Of a DNA stretch of 40,739 nucleotides, positions 1 to 9,248 are shown piece by piece. A program made the translations under genes and the position numbers. Location: positions 1-40,739 of IMG/VR virus record IMGVR_UViG_3300021197_000699. One strand, given 5' to 3'. The stretch is from a virus. Every line of letters begins with the position of its first letter. Within the stretch, counting starts at the first letter, position 1. A model generated the notes under the pieces. That model made no database searches. It saw only the letters and a program-made list of their open reading frames with translations, and was not told the origin of the DNA.

Positions 1-3000
1 CTTTTTGTTTCTGGATCCACGCTAGAGCTTTTCTGTTCTTAGGTGGAGTGTTTAAAAATCTCTGTGTCTCAACGTACACTTTATCAAAGTTTTTCTGTCT
101 ATCAAGGTCTTCTAATCCTCCACTGTTGTCAATGATATGGAAACGTCCTGCACCAAAAATCTGCTGAAACTGCATTAAATTTTGTTGTACGTCATTCCAC
201 ATTTTTTCTACTTCTGCAGGTGTTAAACTGCGCTCTCTTTCTTTGTTGCGCTGTTGTGCAACTTCTAGGCTTGTGTTTACATATATCATACTAAGGTCAT
301 AACCAATTGCTTTAAGTTTTTGTGCCATCACTTGATACTTGCTTACGTCTTTGCCTGTGCCATCAATGATCAATCCAATGCGTCCATCCAAGTAAGTTGC
401 TTCACGCTTACGGGATATACCTTTTGCCTTGTCACGAATTTCTTGGCCCTGGGGCGAAAAAATAGTCTCAGGATCCAGAGAAAGACCCTGCTTTTTCATT
501 AAGTATTCATATACTTCGTCGCTGTTAATACTGCGCAGTCCTGTGCCGCCAAGTATGTTCTTAGCAACAAAACTTTTACCACTGCCTGGTCCACCTGCTA
601 GGAACACTGCTTTAAAGATGTGTGGGTCGTTTACGCCTTCGTCAACTTGTGTCTTTTTAGTAGCAACAAATCTGCCACCTGTATCCTTTACATCCAGATT
701 AGGGTAAAACTTAGCAAGACTTGTCCATATTTTACTACCTTGTGGTGTTTGACTATCATCACTGTATAGTGTACCAAACTTGTCTACTAGATATGCATAC
801 ACTTCTGTTGCTTTCACAGTGCCATTACTGCGCACATTGCCAATAGCAACACCATCGTCAAACTTGCTGTACATTACATAAAACACTGCTTGATCATCAT
901 TGTTTACTAGGAACATCAGTGTGTCATTACCTTTTGTAAATGTTACAACCTTCAGTCCTTTAAAGTTGCCTTCTGTTCTCGCTGATCCAAAGTTTTTAGG
1001 TGCGTGATCTGTATAAAAGTAATCTATGCTTTGCTGTAGTTTATCAGCATCCAAATTCATACTGTCTCTGGCAGTAGGTGCTTCTTGCACTGGCTTTTTC
1101 ATTAAACTAGCAATTTGCTTTGCTAACTCGCTATTACGAGGAGCATCAGGCAGATCTGTCATTCTTAGTTTACGAACTTCTGCAATCCGTGTGCCTTCAT
1201 TTTTTTCAAATCTGCTGACAACTTCTTCTTGTGTGCCTGGCCCATCAAAGTCATACATTGTGTTGCCTTTTTGAACCACTGCATGATCAGCAGTTCCGTC
1301 ATTGCGTACCAATGCCATAAGTTCGCCGCCATGTATTAACTGTAATGCTTGCGCTACAACAACACAGCCTCCATCAAATGGTCCAGCACCAATATTATCT
1401 AATAGCAGTTCATATACTTTGTCACTTGCATCATCTTCATTCATTGCATTATCAAGTGCTGCATAACTCTTTGGACCGTCTGGATGTTTAGGATTTACAC
1501 TTACAATTTCACCATTCATTAGTTCACTTATGTTACTTGCTTTACCAATAACATCTAGCAGTTGGTGTAGTTCGTCATTCTCGTCATAGTCTATTTCATA
1601 GTTAGGATTGCCGCGTACTTCTGCACGTTCACCTGTGCGAGTATTTCTAATGTGCAACACAAGCAGGTCTTCGTCATTTTCTAGTCTTAGTTTATAGCCT
1701 TCATTAATGTCATCAGTAAACCAACTTTTCACTTTGTCTAATACACTTTTATCTTGTTTAGGAACAGGTTTATACTTAGGCTTTTTTTCTTTTTTCTCAT
1801 ACCCAGGAAAGTTTATAATGCTGCCCAAAGTGTCTTTGCTGTCATCTTCATTTTTCTTTTTGCCTGCGCAGTGTGCTTTTTGCGAGAAGCCTTTTGGATT
1901 GCTGCAGTTTATACTCTTTTTGTATTTTGCACTCCAACCTTCCACAGGAAACTCTCTGTTAGGAGTTTTAAAATCTTTTTTACGCATAACAGTTTTAGCA
2001 ATTAAGTCTAGTTCATTATTGTCTTTGTCATACTGTAGTGCAAACGGCAAGTTAATATCTGTTTGCAAATCTTTCATTACTGCTTCCTGCCCAGGTCCCA
2101 TTTGCGCAATAGGCTTTGACCAACGCTTAAACTCTTGCTTAAACAGTCTAGTAAGTTCCGCCATAGTAATCGGTTTCTTGTTTCTTTCATCATTAACTCT
2201 GTCTAAGAAATGGCGAGTAAACTCTACATCAATGCCTACTTTAGCAAACAATTTATCTGCAAACGTTTCTAATTGCTGTAGGTCTACAGTTGTAATAGTT
2301 TCGTCATAGCGCAGTTTACCAGGTGTACTCTTTTTAATCTTTAGTGGACGATGTGGAAACAGCGACATTACAAGTCCACTAGCAAGTGGCACGCCAATAC
2401 TTCCACGTTCATTATAGATGTCTTTGTAATATGTCTTTTCAAACTTGTTTACCAGATCATATAGTTCATAAGCAGGCAAGTTAATACGGAAAACATTTAA
2501 GTCTCTGCCTGTGTTAATAGCAACAAGCCATCTATGATGACCGTCCATGATGTAATCATCACTACTAGCAATAACTGCTTTTCTGTTTGGTCCTTGTTCA
2601 ATGTTCTTCATCAACTGCTTCATAATGCCTTCGTCGCTGAACTCTTTTTGCATTGCTTTTAGGTCACGAGCAGGAATAGTTTCTTTGGTAAATTTAGCAC
2701 CATTTGATTTTAAGTATTCTATAAACTCCGCATAGTCATCGCTTTTTACTTGAGGCATATCTTTACGCAGTACACCTAGTGTGTCTTTAGGATCTGGCTT
2801 TTCTATTTTAAGTTCATCTATTTGCACACTAAATGCAGTGCTAGGTATAATGCCTTTGTATGCCAGTGTACTGTCATCATCCATTACATTTGTATCATCT
2901 TCCAGGTTGTCCTGGTCTAGTTGACTAGCATCTATACTTAACACAACAATATCGTCAATGTATTCGTCTGGCACTTCTTCGTTTGCTTCTGCATGACTGA

Positions 3001-3670
3001 CAGCAACTTCTGGATCTTTAGCAAGGTAGATATAACCAGGTTTACTATCTTCCCACTGTGTTTGTGCGCCACTGCCGCCCAGTCCGTTTTTCATAATACT
3101 ATCAAGAAACGGTTTGTATGTTGCATGGTACAACATTGCAGGTTCTTCATTTTCAAACAAACTTGGATCTTTGCCAGCCCATTTGCGCATTATTACACCA
3201 GCAACAGCATTTGCTTGATTCTCATGCTTGCTACCATCACTACCATCAATGTCTTGATTCTGCTCATCTTGTGCTAGATGCACAAGTTCATGGGCAAGTG
3301 TTCTCATAATGTCTGCAAGGTGCCTGTCACTTGAACTAACAGTTAGTGTTTTTGCATCAGTATCATAGTAGCCAAATGTGCCATCTAGTTTCTTTTTGGT
3401 GATAACAATCTTAGGTACACTCTTTAGTTCTAAATTTTTAATGCAAAACTTTACAAATGGTTTCAGTGATGATGCATCTACGCCTTCACCAATACCCAAG
3501 TTAAACAGTGTGTTTGGATCACTGTTCTTAGTTGCTTTCTTATTGTGAAGTTTAGGCTTACCAGATCCAAGACCCAGTTTTTTGACATTACTATACTCAC
3601 TACCTATAGGAGCATCCTTGGTAGCGTTCTGTTTAGTAATTTTGCCTACTCCAAATTCACCTAGTTTCAT
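1..3670 (-). CDS. Giant multidomain phage protein, C-terminus beyond window (partial)
   Basis: An open frame starts at the ATG at 3670 and runs without a stop to the left edge, giving at least 1223 residues. A zinc-metallopeptidase-like HELVH lies at residues 127-131. YHAT at 181-184, followed by GYIYLAKDP near 211, resembles the core of ADP-ribosyltransferase-like folds. DGHHR at 376-380 recalls ParB-like domains. A Cys motif (CSNPKGFSQKAHC) lies near residue 586; I recall similar stretches from large T4-like marine phage virion proteins. Cys769 (in GGCVV), His796 (DHAVV) and Asp807 (YDFDG) have the spacing of a papain-like triad. GGPGSGKS at 1026-1033 is a Walker A motif of a kinase or zeta-toxin-like domain. 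The start codon overlaps the stop of the upstream gene (ATGA), suggesting coupling. It may be a virion-carried or ejected effector. The motifs are visible; the domain functions are inferred. Confidence 0.8.
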   Translation of the reverse strand, partial: MKLGEFGVGKITKQNATKDAPIGSEYSNVKKLGLGSGKPKLHNKKATKNSDPNTLFNLGIGEGVDASSLKPFVKFCIKNLELKSVPKIVITKKKLDGTFGYYDTDAKTLTVSSSDRHLADIMRTLAHELVHLAQDEQNQDIDGSDGSKHENQANAVAGVIMRKWAGKDPSLFENEEPAMLYHATYKPFLDSIMKNGLGGSGAQTQWEDSKPGYIYLAKDPEVAVSHAEANEEVPDEYIDDIVVLSIDASQLDQDNLEDDTNVMDDDSTLAYKGIIPSTAFSVQIDELKIEKPDPKDTLGVLRKDMPQVKSDDYAEFIEYLKSNGAKFTKETIPARDLKAMQKEFSDEGIMKQLMKNIEQGPNRKAVIASSDDYIMDGHHRWLVAINTGRDLNVFRINLPAYELYDLVNKFEKTYYKDIYNERGSIGVPLASGLVMSLFPHRPLKIKKSTPGKLRYDETITTVDLQQLETFADKLFAKVGIDVEFTRHFLDRVNDERNKKPITMAELTRLFKQEFKRWSKPIAQMGPGQEAVMKDLQTDINLPFALQYDKDNNELDLIAKTVMRKKDFKTPNREFPVEGWSAKYKKSINCSNPKGFSQKAHCAGKKKNEDDSKDTLGSIINFPGYEKKEKKPKYKPVPKQDKSVLDKVKSWFTDDINEGYKLRLENDEDLLVLHIRNTRTGERAEVRGNPNYEIDYDENDELHQLLDVIGKASNISELMNGEIVSVNPKHPDGPKSYAALDNAMNEDDASDKVYELLLDNIGAGPFDGGCVVVAQALQLIHGGELMALVRNDGTADHAVVQKGNTMYDFDGPGTQEEVVSRFEKNEGTRIAEVRKLRMTDLPDAPRNSELAKQIASLMKKPVQEAPTARDSMNLDADKLQQSIDYFYTDHAPKNFGSARTEGNFKGLKVVTFTKGNDTLMFLVNNDDQAVFYVMYSKFDDGVAIGNVRSNGTVKATEVYAYLVDKFGTLYSDDSQTPQGSKIWTSLAKFYPNLDVKDTGGRFVATKKTQVDEGVNDPHIFKAVFLAGGPGSGKSFVAKNILGGTGLRSINSDEVYEYLMKKQGLSLDPETIFSPQGQEIRDKAKGISRKREATYLDGRIGLIIDGTGKDVSKYQVMAQKLKAIGYDLSMIYVNTSLEVAQQRNKERERSLTPAEVEKMWNDVQQNLMQFQQIFGAGRFHIIDNSGGLEDLDRQKNFDKVYVETQRFLNTPPKNRKALAWIQKQK

Positions 3671-5640
3671 GATGTTCTAAAACTACTTTTTGATTTCTTC
3701 TTACCGCCTGTAAGTGTTGCTGTACGCTTTGCTACTTGACCTTTAGCATAGTCTACTACTTTATCCATTATGCCTTCGTCTAGTCCAATGTTCTTTCTAC
3801 AGCCGTCAATCATTTGCATAACTTCAAAATGTTCTGGACTGCCTGGCTTACACTGCATTTCTTTATCATACAGTTTCATTAGTAGCATACGCATTGGCTT
3901 ATGATCATCAGCCATTGGATCACCACAGTGTTCATTTGCTTTTGGTTTAGGCTGTGCTATTACAGACTTCACTGAGCCACGTGGTGGTAGTTTATCAATT
4001 TTACTTTGCAGTGCACCTTGTCTTGCATCCTGTGCCGCTTGTTTTTTATCAAAATTATCATAACTTTTTTGCGCACTCTTAGTCACAATATTTAATGTGG
4101 GTACTAGTGCATCTTTGTCTACACCACTAGTTCTTGGCTGTCCCATCATTGCTAGTGGATTAGCAGGTGTTGCTACAAGATAATTTTCTTCAATATCTCT
4201 GTCTATTCCCTTACTTGCTGTACCACCACGCTTGCGTTGCTGTGCTAGTTCACTGTATGCTTCTTGGATACCATCGTTGTATACGTTAAGCAAACTCATG
4301 TAGCGATCAAAGTTATCCTGTATTCCTTTAGCATGTTTTACTTTAGCAAGATTTGAAACATTTGCTGACATTTCACTAACTTCTTTAAGCGCACTGCTAA
4401 TACTCATTGTACCAATGCCACGAATAGCAATAACACTGTTCATAGGATCTTCTTTATTAAAGTCTGTGATTTCTTCTTTCACGCCCTGTCCTCCAAAGGC
4501 TTTGCCTTGCCATTCAGCACTTTCTTTTTCAGTTTTGATAGGACCACCTTTAGCCCAGGTATGACAACTTCTTGCACTGTGGCACTTAAAGTGATGCATC
4601 CAGCAATAGCCTAGTTCGCCGTCATCATCAAATGTATCGCCAGGCAAACAATCCTTCATGCGTTCACTAATATCAAACGCTACACAGTTACCGCAGTTAC
4701 TGGCTAGTGCTGCTTCTTCTGAGGTGTTCCAATACTCGCCAATATCTTTCCAGTAATCACCTGGTACATCAACATTAAGTGGACCATAGTTAAACTGCTT
4801 TATAGTTCTATCTCTGTTCTCTGTGTTGACTGCTAGGTCTTGTGTAGCAAGTGGACAAGCAAGTTCTGCTTCTCGCACAATTTCATTTTCTGGTAAACTA
4901 TGTCCACCTTCCATGATTGCTTGGTATAGTGTTTGCTTTCTCTGTTTCATTGTTATGCTCTCTACAAGTGTGTCAACTCTTATGCAGGCTTCTAAGATGT
5001 AACAATCATCTGCACCCAATTCAATAAGTTGATCTAATATTTGGTCTGCACGAACAAGTTGTTCGTTAATTTTTTGTGACATTGTGTTGTGCGTTTTTGG
5101 ATCATACTGACCAAATAAATCTGTAATCATTGCCTTTTGTGTTTCACTGTCTGCACTGGCAAAGTTAGCACGAAACTCACTGGCACTGCGCATAGGTTTA
5201 CCCAACACATTGAACTGCAGTGTAGGCACAGTTATAATATAACCATGCTCTGACATTGGCTGCATGTCTTTTTGTGCTGGCTGATAGTAACTAGGGTTAC
5301 CATCTTTTTTAGGTTTGAATGAAAAGCGAGGATCTTCAGCCATATCCTTATCACTGACCGCAAACAACGCTGTTGTGTTTTGGGGATCAAAGTTGTCTGT
5401 GATTTCAGTTGCTTGGTATGGATTTTTTGTTTGAACAACACGGCTTGGATCAACGCCAGTTAGCGCCATCATTGCTCGCTTCTCATCAAATGTGAATGGG
5501 GATTTTGGGGGATCTACCTTATTACTGGTAGCAATGTATACACGATTCTTACCGAAACGCTTTACAAGAGCATCGTAAACACTCTTATGACCTTTATGGA
5601 ACGGGTGAAAACGCCCCGGATAGATTACGACTGTATCCAT
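3667..5640 (-). CDS. Nucleotidyltransferase-domain protein with Cys-rich module (657 aa)
   Basis: The N-terminus reads VVIYPGRFHPFHKGH, with the HxGH-type signature at residues 12-18, and is followed by SPFTFDEKRAMM. Both are typical of cytidylyl/nicotinamide-nucleotide adenylyltransferase-like (HIGH superfamily) enzymes, which transfer a nucleotide from NTP to a phosphorylated substrate. At about residues 313-365 a Cys/His-rich module (CGNC, then DC, YCWMHHFKCH, and RSC) looks able to bind metal or an iron-sulfur cluster. The rest is charged and of unknown role, with a lysine-rich C-terminus. The protein overlaps the giant downstream gene by 4 nt, so the two are probably made together. An ATAAATA motif lies 26 nt upstream. 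I recall comparable fused proteins in T4-like marine phages, annotated as virion or hypothetical proteins. The substrate cannot be told. Confidence 0.85.
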   Translation of the reverse strand: MDTVVIYPGRFHPFHKGHKSVYDALVKRFGKNRVYIATSNKVDPPKSPFTFDEKRAMMALTGVDPSRVVQTKNPYQATEITDNFDPQNTTALFAVSDKDMAEDPRFSFKPKKDGNPSYYQPAQKDMQPMSEHGYIITVPTLQFNVLGKPMRSASEFRANFASADSETQKAMITDLFGQYDPKTHNTMSQKINEQLVRADQILDQLIELGADDCYILEACIRVDTLVESITMKQRKQTLYQAIMEGGHSLPENEIVREAELACPLATQDLAVNTENRDRTIKQFNYGPLNVDVPGDYWKDIGEYWNTSEEAALASNCGNCVAFDISERMKDCLPGDTFDDDGELGYCWMHHFKCHSARSCHTWAKGGPIKTEKESAEWQGKAFGGQGVKEEITDFNKEDPMNSVIAIRGIGTMSISSALKEVSEMSANVSNLAKVKHAKGIQDNFDRYMSLLNVYNDGIQEAYSELAQQRKRGGTASKGIDRDIEENYLVATPANPLAMMGQPRTSGVDKDALVPTLNIVTKSAQKSYDNFDKKQAAQDARQGALQSKIDKLPPRGSVKSVIAQPKPKANEHCGDPMADDHKPMRMLLMKLYDKEMQCKPGSPEHFEVMQMIDGCRKNIGLDEGIMDKVVDYAKGQVAKRTATLTGGKKKSKSSFRTS

Positions 5641-5665
5641 TAATTGGTATCCCTAAAACACAGTG

Positions 5666-5672
5666 TATTTAT
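5666..5672 (-). promoter_or_regulatory. T4-type late promoter motif (ATAAATA)
   Basis: The minus strand reads CATAAATAC here, matching seven of the eight bases of the T4 late promoter core TATAAATA. It lies about 26 nt upstream of the ATG at 5640, in the short gap between genes, which is a suitable place for a late start driving the two large proteins. Confidence 0.5.
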
Positions 5673-5675
5673 GCG

Positions 5676-6128
5676 TTAAAGATTTTCCAATAACCAAATG
5701 TAGACTGGAGTTGTAAAGCGCAGTGTTGTTTTGCCGTTCCACGCAAGTTTAGTAGCATCAAAACTTGTTGTTTCATAACCTTCTGGATCAATGGTTTCAT
5801 ACTTAAATGTATCCGGATCTGTTAATTGAAAAAAGTCTAGTTCAATATCGTCAAAACTAATGCTTGTAATTTCAACACGTTTGTCTAGAATTGGCATGCC
5901 ATCTTCGCCTAGCACAACATCATGCTTGGCATTTTTATTATGATATTCAATTGTCAAAAAGTTTTCAGTATCGTCTTCGATCTCAACATCAAACTCAACT
6001 ACTGTGTCTTGTTCGCAAATTTCACCAAACTGCGGAAAGCCATTGATGCCGATGTTTACAAACGGATGCTCGCTTACTGCATCATGTGTAATAATGCTTA
6101 GGTCTAGTTTAATATTAACTGTTTCCAA
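5676..6128 (-). CDS. Possible beta-sandwich carbohydrate-binding-like protein
   Basis: This 150-residue acidic protein has alternating beta-type segments and the pattern EITSISFDDIELDFF, which recalls calcium-dependent carbohydrate-binding modules of the CBM60 type; that resemblance is weak. I place the start at the TTG at 6128 because GGGAG lies 9 nt upstream. The longer frame also begins with TTG (6170), which would overlap the upstream glycosyltransferase gene by 56 nt. The chosen start overlaps it by 14 nt. Position downstream of two glycosyltransferase-like genes suggests a role in glycan binding or virion decoration, which is inference. Confidence 0.7.
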   Translation of the reverse strand: METVNIKLDLSIITHDAVSEHPFVNIGINGFPQFGEICEQDTVVEFDVEIEDDTENFLTIEYHNKNAKHDVVLGEDGMPILDKRVEITSISFDDIELDFFQLTDPDTFKYETIDPEGYETTSFDATKLAWNGKTTLRFTTPVYIWLLENL

Positions 6129-6783
6129 TTTTAATTGCTCCCATGTCTGGTTGAAACCTATACGATCCAACGTGTGCTAGTGCTACTGAAGTATCTGCCC
6201 AAATTTGTCCACCTATTTCACGCCACTTTCGACAGAAACTCCAGTCCTCTGTTAAGTAGCGTCCGTTGCTATCAATAGTACAATTAAAAAAATCATATTG
6301 ATTGTCATTTTCTGCATCCGAAAGTCCTATTTCATCAGTGTACTTTGTAGCACCTTGATCAATCATTGCCTCGAATACAACACGTTTGATTAACATAAAA
6401 CCTGTGCCTAGTGTGCCTACTTCAATTAAGTCGCCTTCACGTTTTCCATTGTCTAGTGTGTTAACAACCATCTTAGGCGGTAGTGTTTTCTGTGGATAAA
6501 TGCCCCCAACAATGTCCTTGTCATGCCCAGCAAGTTTAACAATGTCAGTGGGATTGAATTGTATGTCTGCATCCACAAACATCAAGTGTGTGCAATCTCC
6601 GCTAAGAAACTTTGCTGCACAACTATTGCGGGCTCTATTAACATTGCTTTCGTTACTCAGTGTATCAATGGTAAAATTTATATTATTTTTAATTGCTAGA
6701 ATGGTCCACTGTAAGTAACTACTAAAACATACTTCAGTAATTTGTCCACCATAACAAGGTGTCATGAAATGTATTTTAGGCAT
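6115..6783 (-). CDS. GT-A fold glycosyltransferase (GT2-like)
   Basis: The 222-residue protein begins MPKIHFMTPCYGG and contains RARNSCAAKFL near residue 50, followed by THLMFVDADIQF. The DAD at residues 71-73 fits the metal- and nucleotide-sugar-binding DxD of GT-A glycosyltransferases. Later, GGIYPQK and TLGTGFMLIKR match the phage branch of this family as I know it. It overlaps the upstream gene by 8 nt. It would transfer a sugar to phage DNA, a virion protein or a host surface glycan; the acceptor is unknown. It is somewhat shorter than typical GT2 enzymes, as is common in phages. Confidence 0.8.
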   Translation of the reverse strand: MPKIHFMTPCYGGQITEVCFSSYLQWTILAIKNNINFTIDTLSNESNVNRARNSCAAKFLSGDCTHLMFVDADIQFNPTDIVKLAGHDKDIVGGIYPQKTLPPKMVVNTLDNGKREGDLIEVGTLGTGFMLIKRVVFEAMIDQGATKYTDEIGLSDAENDNQYDFFNCTIDSNGRYLTEDWSFCRKWREIGGQIWADTSVALAHVGSYRFQPDMGAIKIGNS

Positions 6784-7987
6784 TGTATTCCAATCTGTTT
6801 AGTAAGTTGTTTATCCTGTGTACCTTGGGCATTAGAAAAACTTTTTGATTATGTTCGACCACATCTGCAATAATTTTCTGTATTCGTTTATGATGGGTAT
6901 CGCTGAGATTACACAAGTCATAACTAATCTTTAACAGCATACTCATACGCTCTCTGTGATCTGTTTCTATATCATATGTTTCTTTTATTACATCATCAAA
7001 TGTTTTATATCCTAGACTTTTTAGTAGTTGTAAACTGCCAGGGTTACCTATAATAATAAAAGGTTGCATGTTAAGTATAGGCTTAAATGTCTTTTCTGTC
7101 AAGAAGATTGTATCATCGTCAAAGTGTGTTTCTACTACAAAGTTCCAATACGCATTTTGATAAAAGTTGTGATTGATTAATTTGTGATTGTTATGGTCTG
7201 CATCTGAAAGTTCATCGCAGTTAAATGGCATTTGCAGTTCAAAACTCAGTACGTCTTGCTGTAGTGTGTCGTCATACTTTTCCCACAAACTAAAATCATC
7301 TAAACCTTTATGGCTTGTTTCATATTTGTAGCCTGTATAACTAAAATAACCGTGTTTTGCAACATCTAAATTATGTAGGAAACTTGCGTATATTTTACGC
7401 CATGCTTTGTCTGCACGGATCAAGCAGGTAAACTTTTTGTCTCGAGATTCTAAATTATGTTTCTTGACATACTTGCCTTCAAGTAATTGCAAGTATCTAT
7501 AATAAAGTTCATCGTCAGGAAAGTAAACAAAAGGTTCTTCACTGCGCAGTTTATAGTTTGCAGTTACGAAACGTATGCTTTGTTTTGTAACACCGTGTGT
7601 TGCACACATGCGATCTAAACTGTTATGTATCTCTGGATTCGGATTGTCACCTTCGCTGTAGTAAAACAATACTCTAAAGTCGCCTTGTTTAAAACGCTGA
7701 CGACTGCGATCATCCATGAGTGCAATATAGTCTATGTCAGGATCCCAAAAGTTTAAATTAATAGGATAGTACGCACTTGATGTGCCACTGATGTAATCGC
7801 TGACCAATGTACACTGTTGTACGACACCATCCAGTTTACAGTATTTCAAGAAGCGGAACTCATACGAAAAAGGCGGATTAATGCACAGGTCCCACCATGC
7901 ACTGGTATTTGGTTCCAGTGTTTCATCTTTAATTAAGTTCGGAAGGAAACCGTGCTGGTTTCTTTTATCGAACAACCATAATATCAT
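6776..7987 (-). CDS. Glycosyltransferase-like protein (403 aa)
   Basis: The C-terminal half contains FVVETHFDDDTIFLTEKTFKP and then PFIIIGNPGSLQLLKSLGYKT (in two blocks around residues 284-328). The TEKTFKPI core followed by a PFI..G.PG..L..LGYKTF stretch resembles the nucleotide-sugar-binding region of GT-B enzymes, fucosyltransferase-like. I know this protein type from marine phages, usually as a hypothetical protein. It starts at ATG with an AAGGA-type site upstream and overlaps the GT-A glycosyltransferase by 8 nt, so the two probably work on one glycan. The exact family is not certain. Confidence 0.75.
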   Translation of the reverse strand: MILWLFDKRNQHGFLPNLIKDETLEPNTSAWWDLCINPPFSYEFRFLKYCKLDGVVQQCTLVSDYISGTSSAYYPINLNFWDPDIDYIALMDDRSRQRFKQGDFRVLFYYSEGDNPNPEIHNSLDRMCATHGVTKQSIRFVTANYKLRSEEPFVYFPDDELYYRYLQLLEGKYVKKHNLESRDKKFTCLIRADKAWRKIYASFLHNLDVAKHGYFSYTGYKYETSHKGLDDFSLWEKYDDTLQQDVLSFELQMPFNCDELSDADHNNHKLINHNFYQNAYWNFVVETHFDDDTIFLTEKTFKPILNMQPFIIIGNPGSLQLLKSLGYKTFDDVIKETYDIETDHRERMSMLLKISYDLCNLSDTHHKRIQKIIADVVEHNQKVFLMPKVHRINNLLNRLEYNA

Positions 7988-7999
7988 CGAATGTGGTCC

Positions 8000-8254
8000 T
8001 TATTGACCGGTTGCTTCTACTGTAAAATCTTCTATGTGTGTTGCAAGCGATTCAATAATTGCTTCTACAACACGCTCGTCTAAATCTTCTGCTACACTAA
8101 ACTCTATGCTTTCGCCGAGTTCAGTTTGATAGTATGTAGCATCATTGTCGTCATCTTCCATGCACACTGTTTCACAATACATATCTACAGCGGCAGCAAT
8201 TGTTTCCATTTGCTGTTCACTTAAACTAGTTGCTGTGAAACGAATGTAACTCAT
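8000..8254 (-). CDS. Small acidic protein of unknown function (84 aa)
   Basis: This 84-residue, strongly acidic protein has no motif that I recognise. A run of Asp (EDDDND) lies mid-protein, and the remainder looks alpha/beta. Its ATG touches the stop region of the upstream gene (8254), showing tight coupling to the small virion-like genes 8254-9211. It could be a minor structural or regulatory protein. Confidence 0.7.
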   Translation of the reverse strand: MSYIRFTATSLSEQQMETIAAAVDMYCETVCMEDDDNDATYYQTELGESIEFSVAEDLDERVVEAIIESLATHIEDFTVEATGQ

Positions 8255-8628
8255 TAGTGTGCCATGAAAACGTTGTTGATAGTGCCAGCAGTGAAGTCAC
8301 TTACTGCAATGCGTATCCAAACAAAATTACCTGTAAAGTTATTTAGGTAACTGTTAGTAATTGCTGTGCTACCGTCAGTGGTAACCACACTTGCAATGTC
8401 TACCCAGTCTGTATCTGCTGGATCTTTAACAAGTGTGCCTTGTATTTTTACTGTGGCAACCAATGATGTAACACGAGTTTGTACTGTGTGTACACCGTCA
8501 CTGAATCCATAGTAGCCATCACCTTTAACTTTGTCGCTGTTAAACGCTGCGCTGGAACCATCATAGTTACCTGCTGATGTGCCAAAAGTGGTTGTTGGTA
8601 ATAATGTTACGCTGGATGTTGCTGGCAT
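8254..8628 (-). CDS. Probable virion protein, beta-rich (124 aa)
   Basis: The 124-residue protein is rich in Ser, Thr, Gly and Val with alternating beta-type segments (for example VTSLVATVKIQGTLVKD), which suits an immunoglobulin- or jelly-roll-like virion decoration or neck domain. No enzymatic motif is seen. It lies 2 nt after the preceding 54-residue gene and overlaps the next gene by 1 nt. Structural assignment is inferred from composition and neighbours. Confidence 0.7.
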   Translation of the reverse strand: MPATSSVTLLPTTTFGTSAGNYDGSSAAFNSDKVKGDGYYGFSDGVHTVQTRVTSLVATVKIQGTLVKDPADTDWVDIASVVTTDGSTAITNSYLNNFTGNFVWIRIAVSDFTAGTINNVFMAH

Positions 8629-8630
8629 TG

Positions 8631-8795
8631 TTATTCCTGAATAAGTTCTACTACTTTACCTGGTCCTGCAAGTTCGCTAATCACTGCTTCTAGTTGACCT
8701 AGAACCTCTGGATCAAGTGGCGGAGTTGCTTCTTGATTGTCTTTAAGTAATTCACTTACTTTAATAACTAACATTTGTTCGTTCAGTTTAGCCAT
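8631..8795 (-). CDS. Small acidic protein (54 aa)
   Basis: A 54-residue frame runs from the ATG at 8795 to a TAA at 8631. Its start shares one base with the stop of the upstream gene (TAATG), and its stop lies 2 nt before the next ATG, so it fills the gap between two clear genes. It reads as two short helices, ending GPGKVVELIQE. Function unknown. The perfect fit between its neighbours is the main evidence that it is translated. Confidence 0.7.
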   Translation of the reverse strand: MAKLNEQMLVIKVSELLKDNQEATPPLDPEVLGQLEAVISELAGPGKVVELIQE

Positions 8796-9211
8796 TAACT
8801 AGCACCTGTGAATGCCATTACACCCTCAGTTGTTAGTGCGCCAAAACTACGAATTGGTAACACATCACTACCGCTAATGTCAATGTCATTAGGACCAATA
8901 CTTGTTGTACTTGCTCCACTATCAACACCAATACGTCTAATACGAGTTTGCAACTCTGTGTGATCATCAACATTAAAGTCCATAATTAGTGCAATTGTTC
9001 CAGCATTACTGTCAGTAATAAAGTAACCAAGTGGTGCAATTTCCATTATGATTGCTTCTACTGCTTCGTTGACTGCATCATCTTCTGCTCTGAGGTCAAT
9101 TGCACTGTTAGATGCATTTTGCACTGTTAACAAATAACAGTGGCATCCTGGTTCGTGTTGTACACCGACGGTCATGTGGCTAGTGCCGGTACTTCTTGTT
9201 ACTGTAGCCAT
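8795..9211 (-). CDS. Probable virion-associated protein (138 aa)
   Basis: The protein begins MATVTRSTGTSHMTVG and has acidic, Ser/Thr-rich stretches and no catalytic motif. The ATG at 9211 has a good ribosome site (AGGAGATAAATTCC) and a late-type ATAAATA about 31 nt upstream, so it heads a small late operon covering 8000-9211. A structural role is inferred from the late promoter and the operon partners. Confidence 0.7.
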   Translation of the reverse strand: MATVTRSTGTSHMTVGVQHEPGCHCYLLTVQNASNSAIDLRAEDDAVNEAVEAIIMEIAPLGYFITDSNAGTIALIMDFNVDDHTELQTRIRRIGVDSGASTTSIGPNDIDISGSDVLPIRSFGALTTEGVMAFTGAS

Positions 9212-9241
9212 GGAATTTATCTCCTATATAATTATATAGTA

Positions 9242-9248
9242 TATTTAT
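9242..9248 (-). promoter_or_regulatory. T4-type late promoter motif (ATAAATA)
   Basis: The minus strand reads ATAAATATAC, followed by a leader of about 30 nt with GGAG before the ATG at 9211. It overlaps the last codons of the gene ending at 9245. Confidence 0.5.

Noticed and set aside
1707-2309. 200-codon plus-strand open frame in the left region
   Set aside because: It lies opposite the giant minus-strand gene, which is open over the whole region and carries motifs.
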